Shown here: positions 44,815-57,228 of the stretch, in pieces
How the letters are laid out: every line of letters begins with the position of its first letter
How positions within the stretch are numbered: the stretch's first letter is position 1
DNA from: Phlebopus portentosus
Taxonomy: Eukaryota; Basidiomycota; Agaricomycetes; Boletales; Boletinellaceae
Assembly (NCBI GenBank): GCA_037892935.1
Contig: JAYXKI010000011.1
Span: forward strand, 1,603,767 to 1,667,766
Reading direction: 5' to 3'
DNA length: 64,000 nt
Notes under the pieces: model-generated
Told to the model about the DNA's origin: nothing
Databases searched by the model: none
What the model saw: the letters and a program-made list of their open reading frames with translations, nothing else
Made by a program: the position numbers and the translations under genes

Positions 44815-45158
44815 TTTGGGCAGGGACATTTTTGTATGATATAGTAGCAAATGTCCAGAATATCTGGACACGCAGGTCAGGTACCCTGTGCATCAAAGCT
44901 TGATGTACTCAGTTGTTCGGACTATCCGGACACTACAGTCTGGGCTCTCAGTAATCTCACTACAGTGCCTGTCATGTCCAGATGGTCCAGATACTCACTG
45001 CATTACAGAGGTTCCTAATACACATCTATGTAGTCTATTATATATGAGCTAATACAAACCTAAAAAAAATATTGTTTTAGTCTATGAAAGTTTTATTTGC
45101 TATGTATGTACTACAAAGTTTTAATATGCAAGCACATATAATCCATACATATATGTAA
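44815..45158. repeat. Palindrome zone of block 1, left part
   Basis: Three degenerate dyads of the form GTCCRGA-NNN-TCYGGAC lie at about 44864, 44918 and 44975 in otherwise A/T-rich non-coding DNA. The same three occur in block 2 (58119-58255). Confidence 0.75.
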
Positions 45159-45420
45159 GGCCCTGATCAGTAAAAAAAATAACGGGCGATAACCCCCGAT
45201 AGCTTATCGGGAGAATAAGCTATCTTGGGATAAGCTATCTGCGTGTTCGGTGCACATCTGTTCTGTGACTGTACTGTCACTCTTGCTTCTGTCCGTCTTC
45301 TCCCGCAGATAGTAGTCTTGTCATCAACAATGCAATATTAATATAAAATGCATTTTATTTCTTGGTTGAAGTTTGCAGACTCCAGTGTGTTGTCTTACAT
45401 TTTCTGTCATCAGCAACAGC

Positions 45421-46528
45421 ATGGGTACTTTGAAGAAGAAAAACTCAGATCAAACAGGGCGAAAATGTTGTGTTTATACTGAGAATGACAAGGCTGCTCT
45501 AGTCAACCTTCTTATAGAATCCCATGATGCCGGGCTACAATCTGACAATAATTTCAAATCTGTCGTTTGGACTAAGGCAGCTGCTCTTCTCAATCAGCAG
45601 CTCACTGCTGGATATCTAAAGACAGCTGATAGCTGCAAGCAGCAGTATGCATCAGTATGTATCTCTTTCTCATATTAATAATTCATTTGCTGACTGTGGA
45701 TTTAAAGCTAATCAAGACATTTCGTATGGTCAAGGAACTACGTGACAAATCAGGGTTTGGATGGGATGATGATCTGAAGAAGCCGACTGCAACAGTAGGT
45801 GTATGGGCAGCTCTAGTCAATGTACGTGATTTTTCTATATTTTTTTAAATACATTTTCAAATTTTGTGCTAGTCAAACAGCAAATATGGTCCTCTCAGCA
45901 AGCCTGGGTTTCATTTCCCATTATATGATGAGATGGAGAGGCTATCAGGTGGCTCGACTGCTACTGGAGAATGTACTATTTCTATCTCAACAATTCTCAA
46001 CACTGGGGTGTCCCAAACTGGTAGTCAGGAGTTGGATGCCAGTGCTGATGAGATTGCAGAATCACAAGAGACTGGTCTTACATTGGTGAGAGGCATTTAT
46101 TCAATGAGATATCATATCTTGATAATGCTATTTATAAGATGGATAATGAATCAGACACTTTGTCTTCTCCTTCACCAAGTCCCATACCTTATTCAAGTCA
46201 GAAGAGTCGCAAACGAGCAGCATCACCTGAGCCCAACAGGTCCATGAAGAAGAAAAATTCTCGCCCGTCTGCACCTGCTGCTATTTCAAGCATGGCAGAT
46301 GCAATTCGTCAGCTCGGCACCTCTGCTGATCCTCAAACTCCAAAACGACTCACCGAAGCCATCAGACGTGCACACCGTGATGACACCTTGACTATTACAG
46401 AAAGAGCAAAGTTGATGAAGCTTTTTACAGACAAAATTGCAGTAGTGGATGCATATCTTGCTTTTGATGAAGATGACGATGAGATGAAGGAGAGCAGAAC
46501 AGAATTTGTTCGTATTTCTATTGATTGA
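45421..46528 (+). CDS. Myb/SANT-like DNA-binding protein of the Harbinger element
   Basis: Four exons, 45421-45654, 45708-45821, 45873-46085 and 46139-46528, all phase 0, introns about 51-53 nt with GT-AG ends; 316 residues. Residues about 18-116 form the Myb/SANT-like domain found in PIF/Harbinger companion proteins: YTENDKAALVNLLIE, FKSVVWTKAAALLNQQL, CKQQYAS...LIKTFRMVKELRDKSGFGWDDD. The middle is Ser/Thr-rich. A basic stretch (QKSRKRAASPEPNRSMKKK) looks like a nuclear localisation signal, and the C-terminal 70 residues are helical (LTITERAKLMKLFTDKIAVV). In this superfamily the companion binds the element ends and recruits the nuclease to the nucleus. The reading frame is intact, unlike that of the nuclease. 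Confidence 0.85.
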
Positions 46529-46699
46529 TTCATGTCATATTTCGTCTACACATGCCACACTCTTCAAATCCAGTCAATCCCTTCTCAGCTCTGATCAATT
46601 TGCATGCCCGACGAAGTAGACACAAGACGTGGGAACCAACAATGTATACAATAGACGCGTGTCATCTTTCTCCTTATCACCATCATCATCACTGACTTC

Positions 46700-47700
46700 G
46701 ACAACTTGCAACATCTTGACAAGAAGATCCAGAACGAACGCAATGTCCTCATTTTCGACCTTGGTGGAGGAACTTTTGACGTGTTGCTCCAGAGGAAATC
46801 TCCATGGCCCTCATGACGATTGAGATATCTTTGAACTCAAGGCCACTGCCGGCGATGCTCTCTTGGAGTGATGAGGACTTTGACAACTGCCTCGTAAACC
46901 ACTTTGTTCACGAGTTCAAGTGCAAGAACAAGAAGGGTATGGATTTTTACTTCATTCCGATGACCCATGATCATGGTATTGATGCTGATTTTTTGCAGAT
47001 CTCTCCTCAAACCCGCATGCTCTACGCTGACTCTGTACGGCCTGCGAGCATGCAAAGCGTACATCGTCGAGACACCCATCGAAATTAATTTGCTCTACGA
47101 GGGTATCGACTTCTACACCTCGATTACCAGTGCACGATTCGAGGAATTATGCCAAGATCTCTTTCGTTCTACGATTGAGCCTGTCGAGAAGGTTCTCCGG
47201 GACTCCAAGATCGACTGGTCCAATGTACACGAGATCGTCCTCTTCCGTTCTACGATTGAGCCTGTCGAGAAGGTTCTCCGGGACTCCAAGATCGACAAGT
47301 CCAACATACACGAGATCGTCCTTGTCGGCGGTTCTGGCCATATCCCCCGAATAGTCTGATTTCTTCGATGGCAAGGAGCCGTGCAAGTCTATCAACCCAG
47401 ATGAGGCTGAGACCGCTGGTGGTTTCATGACTACACTCACCCGTTGAAGAAGTCCGAGATCTTCTCGACATATGCTGACAACCAGTCCTGTGTGCTTATC
47501 CAGGTCTATAACAGTGCACGTGCACGTACAAAGGCCAACAACCTGCTCGGCAATTATTGATTTACTGGTATCCCGCCTGCGCCCCGTGGTGTTCCGCAAA
47601 TTGAAGACACTTCCGATATCGATGCCAACAGTATCCTCAGCGCCAACCGACAAGTCGAACCGTTTGCCAACCATAATTCAAGGCTGATGATGAGGCTGGA
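46700..47700 (+). pseudogene. Captured Hsp70 fragment with retained intron
   Basis: Pieces of a cytosolic-type Hsp70 in native order: NERNVLIFDLGGGTFDV (46725-46784), then a frameshifted stretch with EDFDNCLVNHFVHEFKCKNKK. A 62-nt intron follows (46937-46998, GTATGG...TTGCAG), splitting a Gly/Asp codon as expected. Then come SSNP...[18 protein letters not shown], an in-frame 81-bp tandem duplication ([18 protein letters not shown] repeated at about 47165 and 47246), [14 protein letters not shown], and degraded substrate-domain text ([25 protein letters not shown]). The ATPase N-terminus and the lid are missing. Several frameshifts and stops make it a pseudogene. The intron shows that genomic DNA, not cDNA, was captured. 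Confidence 0.88.
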
Positions 47701-47912
47701 GCCATGATTGGTGGTATCATGCACTTGGGTTACTCGTGTGTAACCTTTGTAATGGGATGCTGTTGTGGCTGAATTTGCTCAGTCTCAAGGATTGTCGCAG
47801 TTTGAGCAGACCATTTAACAGGACTGGGAGGGTTATTGTCAACACAGGTATGTGCTTGAGTCGGGATTAGATGAAGATATGCAGTGCTAATTACACGCAA
47901 ATTGAATATTAA

Positions 47913-49240
47913 TTAAGTAGTTCCTTCCAACCTGGCACGATAGTCCTGATAAAACCTCCACATATCACTTGGAATATTATCCCATTGGTTGGTTGCTTCC
48001 GACTGCTCTGCTGTGGTTACACTTGCTCGGAGATTAGCATTTGTGTAGAGGTCCTGTTCCTGTGAGCTGACTTCTGTGCTAGATGTGTAGCTGTTATGTT
48101 CGTATGCCCGTACGACATTATGAAGACAACACAAAGCTAAGATGATCCGTGCTTGTGTCATGTTATCGAACTCCGGAGCAGTTGTAAGTAATCTGAAACG
48201 ATGCTTTGCTATGCCAAAAATTCTTTCGATAGCATTCCGTGCCTTCGCATGCTATAAGTTGAATAACTCCTCCTTGTTTTGTGGCCTGCAGCTCCGTCAG
48301 ATGAAGGCAGACATGTATTCACTGTAATGTACTTACTGTACATTGACTGAACCCCATTCTTTTAGATGATAACGTACTCCTCGATATGGAATAAGAAGGT
48401 CAGGACGCAATGGGAAACCTGCATCAGCAAGGTAATACTTCTGTGCTGGAATTGCTAAGTCAGTTGTCCGAGCTGACTCAAAAACTCGTCCATCTCCAGC
48501 ACTTCCTTCCCAGCCTGCCATCACATAGCAAAACTGCAGATCAAATGTGCACGCAGCAAGTACATTCTGAGAGCCTTCCCTTTCGATCTCGGTAACAGCA
48601 ATGCTCCATGGAAGGGACAAATGTATCAATGTGGGTCCCGTCAATTGCTCCAAGACAGTCCTTGAAGAAGGGGTAAAATTGCGGATTGCCTTGTATTTCA
48701 AGAGGGACTTCATTGGCAGGTGGTAGTTTGATGAAGCGAGTGTAAAATGCACCATCCAGTATGCAGTCCAAGGTGTTATGAATTACTCTTATAATACAAT
48801 ATCAATTAACCTCTTTCCAGTATATATTTGTGTCCTTCTCACCTGGATATGGTGTCTATACTGTGCTGAAAATCCTCCTGAATGATTCGAAAACTATTTC
48901 CAGTCCGGCAAAATGACAGAAAAATTCCAAGCTGTTCTGCCATTGATATATGCTTTGTGTGTCTAAAACTGGTATATGTGTGCAGTGCAGATGCAAGGCA
49001 TTGGAATATCTGCTTTGACATGCCAAATTTGTTGTAAAACCGATATGGATGACCTTTGAGAAGCTCTTGAATGTAATGAGCACCATCACAGATACTTGTA
49101 TTCATAGGGCTTGGAAATAGTCGAGGGATAACAAGGTATGATGCAATAGCAGCAGCAGTGACAACAGACTGGACTGCAGCATGTCTATGCTGGCGGGATT
49201 TTGTTTTTTTGGTCCTTTTCGTGATCATGGAGAGGTTCAT
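47913..49240 (-). pseudogene. PIF/Harbinger DDE nuclease, frameshifted
   Basis: Exon 1 from ATG 49240 to about 48841 carries the N-terminal helical region (FRHTKHISMAEQLGIFLSFC). After an intron (GTGAGAAGG...TATAAG) the next exon holds GNPQFYPFFKDCLGAIDGTHI, the first catalytic Asp block. A one-base insertion near 48590 shifts the frame between YRDRKG and SQNVLAACTFD. Then come VMAGWEGSAGDGRVFESA, KYYLADAGFPL (second Asp) and PYRGVRYHLKEW. After another intron (GTAAGTACA...AACAAG) the last exon reads EELFNL, a TAG at an expected Arg/Gln codon, HAKARNAIERIFGIAKHRF (Glu region) and a divergent C-terminus ending at 47913. It is inactive as it stands. Confidence 0.88.
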
Positions 49241-49399
49241 GAACTAATTTGATGTAACTGACTAATACATGTCACAGTGTGACAAATAAGCTATTGTTCT
49301 GCCTCGTAGGATAGCTAACCTCCGGCAACTCCCGGAAATAAGCTATCTCGTTATCCTCCGTTATCCACCCCGTTATTTTTTTTACCGATCAGGGCCTAA

Positions 49400-50139
49400 G
49401 AAATTTATTGGACTCCAATATACAATTTGGGGACACCTGTGCTCGGGTCAGTAGACATGGATTTAGGCAGCGACATTTTTATATGGTATAGTAGCAAATG
49501 TCTGGATTATCTGGACATGCAAGAGAGGGTCCTTATTTTTGAGTGAACTCACAGCAGTCTGTGTCCGGACCATCCAGACAGTGGTGAGGGAAGGCAATGT
49601 AATTCTGCACCGGCTCCCCCCCAGTTGTCCGGACCATCCGGACACATACAAGGAGTCCTTGAATTGCCACTTTTAGAAAATCTACTGTTACCTTGTCACA
49701 AATTACACATTACAAAGTTTCAATATGCAAGCATATACAATCGACACATAATATGTAAGAAATTTGATGGACTCTAGTATATTATGCCAAGTTTACACAT
49801 ATATTTTTTATCTTAGATTTAACAGCTTCATAGTAGGTGTCCGGATGATCCGGACAAGGGAGGAGGATCCTTTGAGTCACGTGACCTATAGTGGCACGCG
49901 GCCGCTCAGCCAGTTCTTTCTGTCGCCTCTTCTCTTCTCCAACTTGTCATCACCTCAGGTCAAAATCGATCGGTCCGATTAGCTGCTAGTGTTTATCTCA
50001 AGATCACACTCAAGTGTAGATGGGAAGAGGTACCGTGTTCTCGCTTAATTACATGTCTAAAAGTGCTGACAGGCACTAGGATGAACCAGTTATTCCCGAT
50101 TCTGAAAAACACCCTCTGCGTACACAATTTGTTCCCGCC
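49400..50139. repeat. Palindrome zone of block 1, right part, and CSE1 upstream region
   Basis: Contains dyads at about 49499, 49560, 49626 and 49841, the best being GTCCGGA-CCA-TCCGGAC. Near 49876 a TCACGTGA hexamer/octamer and a C/T-rich stretch precede the exportin-2 start and may be the original promoter. Matches 58430-59157 closely. Confidence 0.7.
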
Positions 50140-53100
50140 ATGATCTCTCTCGCGAGCCTGCTCGACAAAAGCCTTCGTGCACAAGTGGCGGAGACTGTTT
50201 CGATAATCGCGGGATACAATTTTCCGGAATGACGGGAGGGTCTTGTCAAGGTATGTCCAAGTCAGTTACGGGTCGCATGCTTGAGCTAAGGAACTCGTGA
50301 ACGTGCTGAATCCTGGACCGGATTCATACGCAATCGATCTCTCAGTTCTTGAAACTGTGCACTCTATATTTGGACGATGGCAGTCTGAGATGCGCATTAA
50401 CGAGTTATTCACAGTCCTCAACTTCGTCCCGGCCCAGTTCGCAGAACCGTTCCTACAAGTTCTCCGTTACACCGCAGGGATGCTCCTCAACGGTCCATTA
50501 CCTCCAAAGAAAGACGCGGCGACTGTTGCACAAGCAATGGTCGGTCCGGGGTCGCCTATGATGGCGTCGTAAGCCAGTCACTCCATTGTTTTAGTACGGT
50601 CTCCCCTCTGGGAATTTTCGAGGAATTTTCGAGAGCCGGGAGACTATCGATGGCCTTGTTGAAGGCGTTGTCGTACCCAATGTGTCGCTGAGGACGCATG
50701 AAGTAGAGCAGTTTGAAGGCGACCCTCTCGGATATGTGCGTCTCGATCTCTCATCTGCTAGTGCAAGTTCCGCCGCGATTGCTGACGGTCCGACTGCAGG
50801 AGGAATGACATGGCGCCAAGCCGCTGCAGATGTTCTGCGTGCCCTTGTTGCAAGCGGATATGAGGCAGTACGACAGAAATTGTTCTCAGATAGATCGGAT
50901 TAAGCTCACAGGAGTACGCTTCCGATCCACGAGGTGAAGATAGCTGGAAGCGGGAAGACCGGAGTGTATACCTACTCACTGCTGTCGCGACGGTTGGAGC
51001 TACCGCTCAGGTGAGGTGCTCTATCCTGTCGACCTACCTCTCTCAGTCTTTAACCATCTCGCAGCAAGGAGTGACGAGCACAAATGCTCTGGTTGACGTC
51101 GTAAACGTGTCCAGGACCTACAAGCCGATTCCAGCGCCGTGCATCCGATCCTTCAAGTCGATTCAATTTGCTTCCTGTACTCTTTCCGAAACCAGGCATG
51201 TTTCCGTTCTTCCACTCCTCCTGCGCCATCTTGGTTCTTCAAATTGCGCACAGTCATCAACTTCGTCCCGGCCCAGTTCACAGAACCGTTCCTACGAGCT
51301 CTCCGTTACACTGCAAGGATGCTCCTCGACAGTCCATTGTCTCCAAACAAAGACGCGGAGACTGTTGCACAAGCAATGATCGTCCTCCTGAAGATTTTCG
51401 ATGACCTTGTGTGTCAGGACCTCCCTCCAGCGCCCGAGGTCGCTCATACCGAGTTCTTCGGCGCAGAAAACGGGATGTTCATCCGGTTTCTTCTGTGGGA
51501 CCCCCCCTGAGCTGCAAACTGATCCGGATGAACTGACGGCTGGTGTTTCTTCTCAAATAAAGACCGGTATTTTTGTGCTCGCTGAAGAGTATGCTCATCG
51601 GTATCCGGAGCTGCTTATTAGCTCAAATTCAGTTGAAGCTTTCGTTCGTGCTCTCTGGGGTCTTCTGAGTGACGGGCGGCGGTCCGGGGTCGCCTCGTAA
51701 GCCAGTCACTCCGTTTTCTTAGTACGGCTATCCGCTCTGGGAATTATCGCGGAATTATCGAGAGCCGAGAGACAATCAATGGCGTTGTTGAAGGTGTTGT
51801 CGTGCCGAATGTGTCGCTGGGGACTCATGAAGTAGAGCAGTTTGAAGACGACGCTCTCGAATATGTGCGTCTTGATCTCACATTTGCTAATGCGAGTTCG
51901 GCTGCAGTTGCTGACAGTCCGACTGCAGGAGAAATGACACGGCGCGAAGATGATGTAGATGTTCTGCGTGCCCTTGTTGCAAGCGGATATGAGGCAGTTT
52001 ACGATGGAAGCGGGAAGGCCGGAGTGTATATCCTCTCACTGCTGTCGCGATGCTCGGAGCTACCGCTCAGGTAAGGTGCTCTATTCTGTCGACCTGCCTC
52101 TCTCAGTCTTATATCATCTGGTAGCAAGGAGTGATGAGCACAAATGCTCTGGTTGATGTTGTAGACTTCTTTTCGCGAAACGTGTTCGAGGACCTACAAG
52201 CCGATTCCGGTGCCGTGCATCCGATCGATTTGATTTGCTTCCTGTACTCTTTCCGAAAACCAGGCAGGTTTATTATACACCTCTTGACCTTTGAAGAGTT
52301 TCATCGACGGCATCATTGCAGCTCACAAAGGAACAGCTTGTTTCCGTTCTTCCACTCTTCCTGCGCCATCTCGGTTCTTCCAATTACATCACTTATACAT
52401 ACGCCGCGACAACTATCGAACATCTCCTCGCCATCAAGCGCAACTCCAGATTACCATATGAAGCTTTGCTCGCCATCGCTGTATCACACATCTCAACTCA
52501 ACGTCATTCTAGGTCTAATCAAGAAGACACTCGCGAAGTTGCACCTCAAATTCTAAATGCTGTACCTTCTAGAGTCGAGTCAGATGGGTTGCTGGGGGAG
52601 ATTGCGGAAAATGACTACTTGATGAAATGTGCGTGTGCGACTTTTGTCCTCCGGCTCTATCTGAATTACTCCGTGTAGGTGTCAAGCGTGTCATGCTTAC
52701 TACCCGTACGACGCCCGTCCTCACCTATCAAAATCTTCTGCAACGTCTGATTGGCATTCTTGGTGCAATCGCGACGACACGGCACCAAGGCGCTGCAGAT
52801 ATTTTGTTGCAAACGGATGAGGTCGTTCATTACGACAGAAATTGTTCTCAGATGGATTGGATTAGGCTTACATGAGTACGCGTCCAACTCATGTAGAGCA
52901 GTCTGAAGACGACCCTCTCGGATATGTGCGTCTCGATCTCTCGTTTGCTAGTGCAAGCTCGGCTGCGATTGCTTGCGGTGTGACTGCAGAAGGAACGACG
53001 CGGCGCCAAGCTGCAGCTGATGTTCTGCGTGCGCTTGTTACAAGTGGATATGCTGCAGTTACGACAGAAATTTTTCTCCGATGGATCGGATTAGGCGTAT

Positions 53101-56100
53101 GGGAGTACGCGTGCGATCTGCGAGGTGAAGATAGCTGGAAGTGGGAAGACCGGAGTGTATATCTTCTCACTGCTGTCGCGACGCTCGGAGCTACCGCTCA
53201 GGTGAGGTGCTCTATCCTGTCGACCTACCTCTCTCAGTCTTTAACCATCTCGCAGCAAGGAGTGACGAGCACAAATGCTCTGGTTGACGTCGTAAACGTG
53301 TCCAGGACCTACAAGCCGATTCCAGCACCGTGCATCCGATCCTTCAAGTCGATTCAATTTGCTTCCTGTACTCTTTCCGAAACCAGGCATGTTTCCGTCC
53401 TTCCACTCCTCCTGCGCCATCTCGGTTCTTCCAATTGCATCATATGCAATCAATCTCTCAATTCTTGAAACTGCGCACTCTATATTTGGACGATGGCGGT
53501 CTGAGATGCGCACTGACGAGTCATGCACAGTCATCAACTTCGTCCCGGCCCAGTTCACAGAACCGTTCCTACAAGTTCTCTGTTACACTGCAGGGTTGCT
53601 TCCCGACAGTCCATTGTCTCCAAACGAAGACGCGGAGACTGTTGCACAAGCAATGTGCTTTCTAGAGTCGAGTCAGGTGGCTCCCCGGAGAAGATTGTGA
53701 AAATGACTACTTGATGAAATGTGCGTGTGCGACTTTTGTCCCCTGGCTCTATCTGAACTACTCCGTGTAGGTGTCAAGCGTGTCATACTTGCTGCCCGTA
53801 CGACGCCCGTCCCCACCTATCAAAATCTTCCGCAACGTTTGATTGGCATTCTTGGTGCAATCGCGACGCCACGGCACCAAGCCGCTGCAGATGTTTTGCG
53901 TGCCCTTGTTGCAAGCGGATATGAGGTCGTTACGACAGATATTGTTCTCAGAAGGATTGGATTAGGCTTACATGAGTACGCGTCCAACTCATGTAGAGTA
54001 GTTTGAAGACGACCCTCTCGGATATGTGCGTCTCGATCTCTCGTTTGCAAGTGCAAGCTCGGCTGCGATTGCTATCGGTCTGAACTGCAGAAGGAACGAC
54101 ACGGCGCCAGCCGCAGCTGATGTTGGATGCCCTTGTTGCAAGCAGATATCTGGAAGCGGGAAGACCGGAGTGTATCTTCTCGCTGCTGTCACAACGCTTG
54201 GAGCTACCGCTCAGGTAAGGTGCTCTATTCTGTCGACCTGCCTCTCTCAGTCTTATATCATCTCGTAGCAAGGAGTGACAAGCACAAATGCTCTGATTGA
54301 CGTCGTAAACGTGTTCAGGACCTACAAGCCGATTCCAGCGCCGTGCATCCGATCCTTCGATTCGCTTCCTGTACTCTTTCTGGAACCAAGCAGGTTTATT
54401 ATACTCCTCTTGACCTTTGAAGAGTCTCATCGATGGCATCATTGCAGCTCACAAAGGAACAGCTTGTTTCCGTTCTTCCACACCTCCTGCGCCATCTCGG
54501 TTCTTCCAATTGCGTCATACGCAATCAATCTCTCAATTCTTGAAACTGCGCACTCTATATTTGGATGATGGCGGTCTGAGATGCGCACTGACGAGTTATG
54601 CACAGTCATCAACTTCGCCCCGGCCCAGTTCGCAGAACCGTTCCTACAAGTTCTGCGTTACACTGCAGGGATGCTCCTTGACAGTCCATTGTCTCCAAAC
54701 AAAGACGCGGAGACTGTTGCACAAACAATGGTCGTCCTCCTCAATGTTTTCTATGACCTTGTGTGCCAGCACCTCCCGCCAGCACTTGAGGATGCTTATA
54801 CCGAGTTCATCGGCGCAGAAAACGGGATGTTCATCTGGTTTCTTTTGTGGGACCCTCTGAGTTGCAAACTGATCCGGATGAACAGATGGCTAGCCTTTTT
54901 CTCAAATAAAGACCGCTATTTTTGAGCTCGCTGAAGCGTACCGGAGCTGCTTATTAGCTCAAATTCAGTCGAGGCTTTCGTTCGTGCTCTCTGGGCTCTC
55001 TGAGTGGCGGTCAGCAGTCCGGGGTCCCCTATGATGGCCTTGTAAGCCAATCACTCCGTTATCTTAGTACGGCTGTCCTTCTGGGAACTATCGAGGCGAG
55101 AGCCGAGAGACTGTTGATGGCCTTGTTGAAGGCGTCGTCGTACCCAATGTGTCGCTGAGGACTCATGAAGTAGAGCAGTTTGAAGACGACCCTCTCGAAT
55201 ATGTGCGTCTCGATCTCTCATTTGCTAGTGCAAGTTCGGTTGCGATTGCTGGCAGTTCGACTGCAGAAGGAACATCACGGTACCAAGCCGCTGCAGATGT
55301 TCTGCGCGCCCTTGTTGAGAGCGGATATGAGGTCGTTACGACAGAAATTATTCTCAGAAGGATCGGATTAGGCTTACATGAGCACGCGTCCGATCCACAA
55401 GGTGAAGATAACTGGAAGCGGAAAGACCAGGGTGTATATCTTCTCACTGCTGTCGCAACGCTTGGAGCTACCGCTCAGGTAAGATGCTTTATTCTGTAGG
55501 TCTGCCGCCCCATTTTTTAATCATCTTGCAGCAAGGAGTGACGAGCACAAATGCTCTGGTTGACGTCGTAAACGTATATTCCAGCACTTGCAAGCCGATT
55601 CCGGCGCCGTGCATCCGATTCGATTTGCTTCCTGTACTCTTTCCGAAACCAAACAGGTTTATTATACACCTCTTGACCTTTGAAGAATCTCATTGACGGC
55701 ATCATTGCAGCTCACAAAGGAACAGCTTGTTTCCGTCCTTCCACTCCTCCCGTGTCATCTCGGTTCTTCCAATTGCATCACTTATACGTACGCCGCGACA
55801 ACTATCGAACAGATCCTCGTCATCAAGCGCAACTTCCAATTACTGTAAGAAGCTCTGCTTGCTATCGCTGCATCTCGGCTCAATGTCATTCTAGGTTTAA
55901 CCAAGAAGACACTTGCGAAGTTGCTCCTCAAATTCTAAATGCTGTACTTTCTAGAGTCGGGTCAGGTGGGTCGTTGGAGAAGACTGCGGAAAATGGCTAC
56001 TTGGTGAAATGTGCATGTGCGACTTCTATCCTCTGGGCTTTATCTGAATTACTCCGGTGTCTTACTCATTGCCCATACGACGCTCGTCCTCACCTATCAA

Positions 56101-56600
56101 AATCTTCTGCAAAAATGTTTGATTGGCGCTCTTGGAGCTATCGCGAAGATTCCGAGCAATTAAAATTTTGACCAGTATATATTCGAAAACATATCTGCTT
56201 CTATCTAGGTATGCGGGCACAGAGATTACGCGAAAATTGTACTAGACCTGTGTGTAGGTTTACCGTCGCAACGTCTTCGGAGTCGGTTTTGACCTTTGAG
56301 AAACATTGTTTCGGACCGTTCACAATTATCTTACACCAGAACATCGACCGTTAGTTATCTACACCCTCTACATTTTTTCTAGCCACATACTGACTACTCG
56401 GATAGAATCCACTTCTTATATGTTCTAAATTATCTCGCAGATGCTGGAACTACATTGTGGTGAAATTCTTGCCAATTACCGGTTGCTTTCACCATTCCTT
56501 CTTCAACCGTCAAGCTGGGCGCAGAAAGGAAGTATTCTTGGCCTTGATCACCTCCTAAAAGCTTTCTTGCGTACAGATGCCGCATTTACAATTATCTGAC
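50140..56600 (+). pseudogene. Tandemly rearranged exportin-2 (CSE1/CAS) gene pieces, block 1
   Basis: Exportin-2 recycles importin-alpha from the nucleus by HEAT repeats. Here the N-terminus starts at ATG 50140 (MISLASLLDKSLRAQVAETV), with intron 1 GTATGTCCAAG...GCTAAG, HSIFGRWQSEMRINEL, then a jump after ATVAQAM into GSPMMAS, skipping about 200 residues. Five copies of the HEVEQFEDDPLEYVRLDL exon follow (near 50697, 51820, 52890, 54000 and 55170), spaced 1.08-1.16 kb. Each is followed by STNALVDVV, HPILQVDSI and often LTKEQLVSVLPLLLRHLGSSN. In most units the text after SSN jumps back to ETAHSIFGRWRSEM. Introns (GTAAGGTGCTC...TCGTAG; GTTTATTATAC...TTGCAG) are still present. The end near 56100-56570 shows IFENIS and LLKAFLRTDAA. 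Frameshifts and stops abound, including TGA at 50230 where block 2 has CGA. No unit can encode a full exportin. Confidence 0.85.
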
Positions 56601-57130
56601 TCGAGAGATTCTGACTGCAGATTCTATTTTTCCCACATCAGTTTTATCAGGTGTGACAAACAGCTAAAGTGACAGAGTGACTTACAATTTGTGATGTGAC
56701 TAAGTGTGACATGTAACAGATTATATACTTTTTTTGTGCAGAATAATTCCATGAGTATAATGGTGGCTGTCTGACTTTATATAATAGCTTAATTAAGTAG
56801 CAAATCAAAAAATACATATTTGTATATAGTGTATAAAATATGAGCTGTTTTAAATTTAATTACATTTATATTATATGATATAAGAACTAGAGTGATACTT
56901 AAAGGAGTAAAATTTAGATAAGATAAAAACTAGAGATATATAAAATAGAGTAAAATATAACTTATAATATATTTAATATTGTTTAAAAAAAATGTAACCC
57001 CAGAAAAGAAAAGAAAGTATATATATATATATATATATATTTAAACAATATAGATTAATTACTTAATCAGGAAGTAAGATGACAAATCAACTAATAGAAG
57101 ATTACATAATCATATCACATAACTATATTA
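56601..57130. other. AT-rich end of block 1 with telomere-like scar
   Basis: Very A/T-rich, with a (TA)n run at about 57019-57041. The part 56878-56960 matches 63722-63800, the sequence directly before the terminal telomere repeat. It ends in CTATATTAGGGTTGG at 57124-57138, the only telomere-type hexamer pair away from the end that I noticed. Confidence 0.7.
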
Positions 57131-57228
57131 GGGTTGGAGGGGAAACTTGAGTAGGGTCGTAGGGTTAAAATTCAGAGCAGACAGACCAGGGTCTGAGAAT
57201 ACTGATATGGCTCTCTCTCATGTAGAAA

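Larger units (their letters stand above)
45159..49396 (+). mobile_element. PIF/Harbinger DNA transposon with a captured gene fragment
   Basis: 4238 bp. Ends are GGCCCTGATC(A/G)GTAAAAAAA inverted repeats of about 28 bp, with a 3-bp TAA duplication (45156-45158 and 49397-49399). The corresponding site in block 2 (around 58424) is empty and carries one TAA. It holds the two-gene set typical of the superfamily, a Myb/SANT-like protein on the plus strand and a DDE nuclease on the minus strand, with an Hsp70 fragment between their 3' ends. Confidence 0.93.
44182..57130 (+). repeat. Subtelomeric block 1
   Basis: Begins at GGTTAGAGGGGAAACTTGAG and is homologous in order and orientation to block 2 (57131-63900). 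The order is 81-bp array, palindrome zone, CSE1-derived tandem pieces, AT-rich tail. It differs from block 2 by a PIF/Harbinger insertion, by four fewer 81-bp units and by two to three extra 1.1-kb CSE1 units. Confidence 0.85.

Noticed and set aside
46837..47674. Minus-strand open frames opposite the Hsp70 fragment
   Set aside because: Antisense shadows of a recognisable Hsp70 coding strand.
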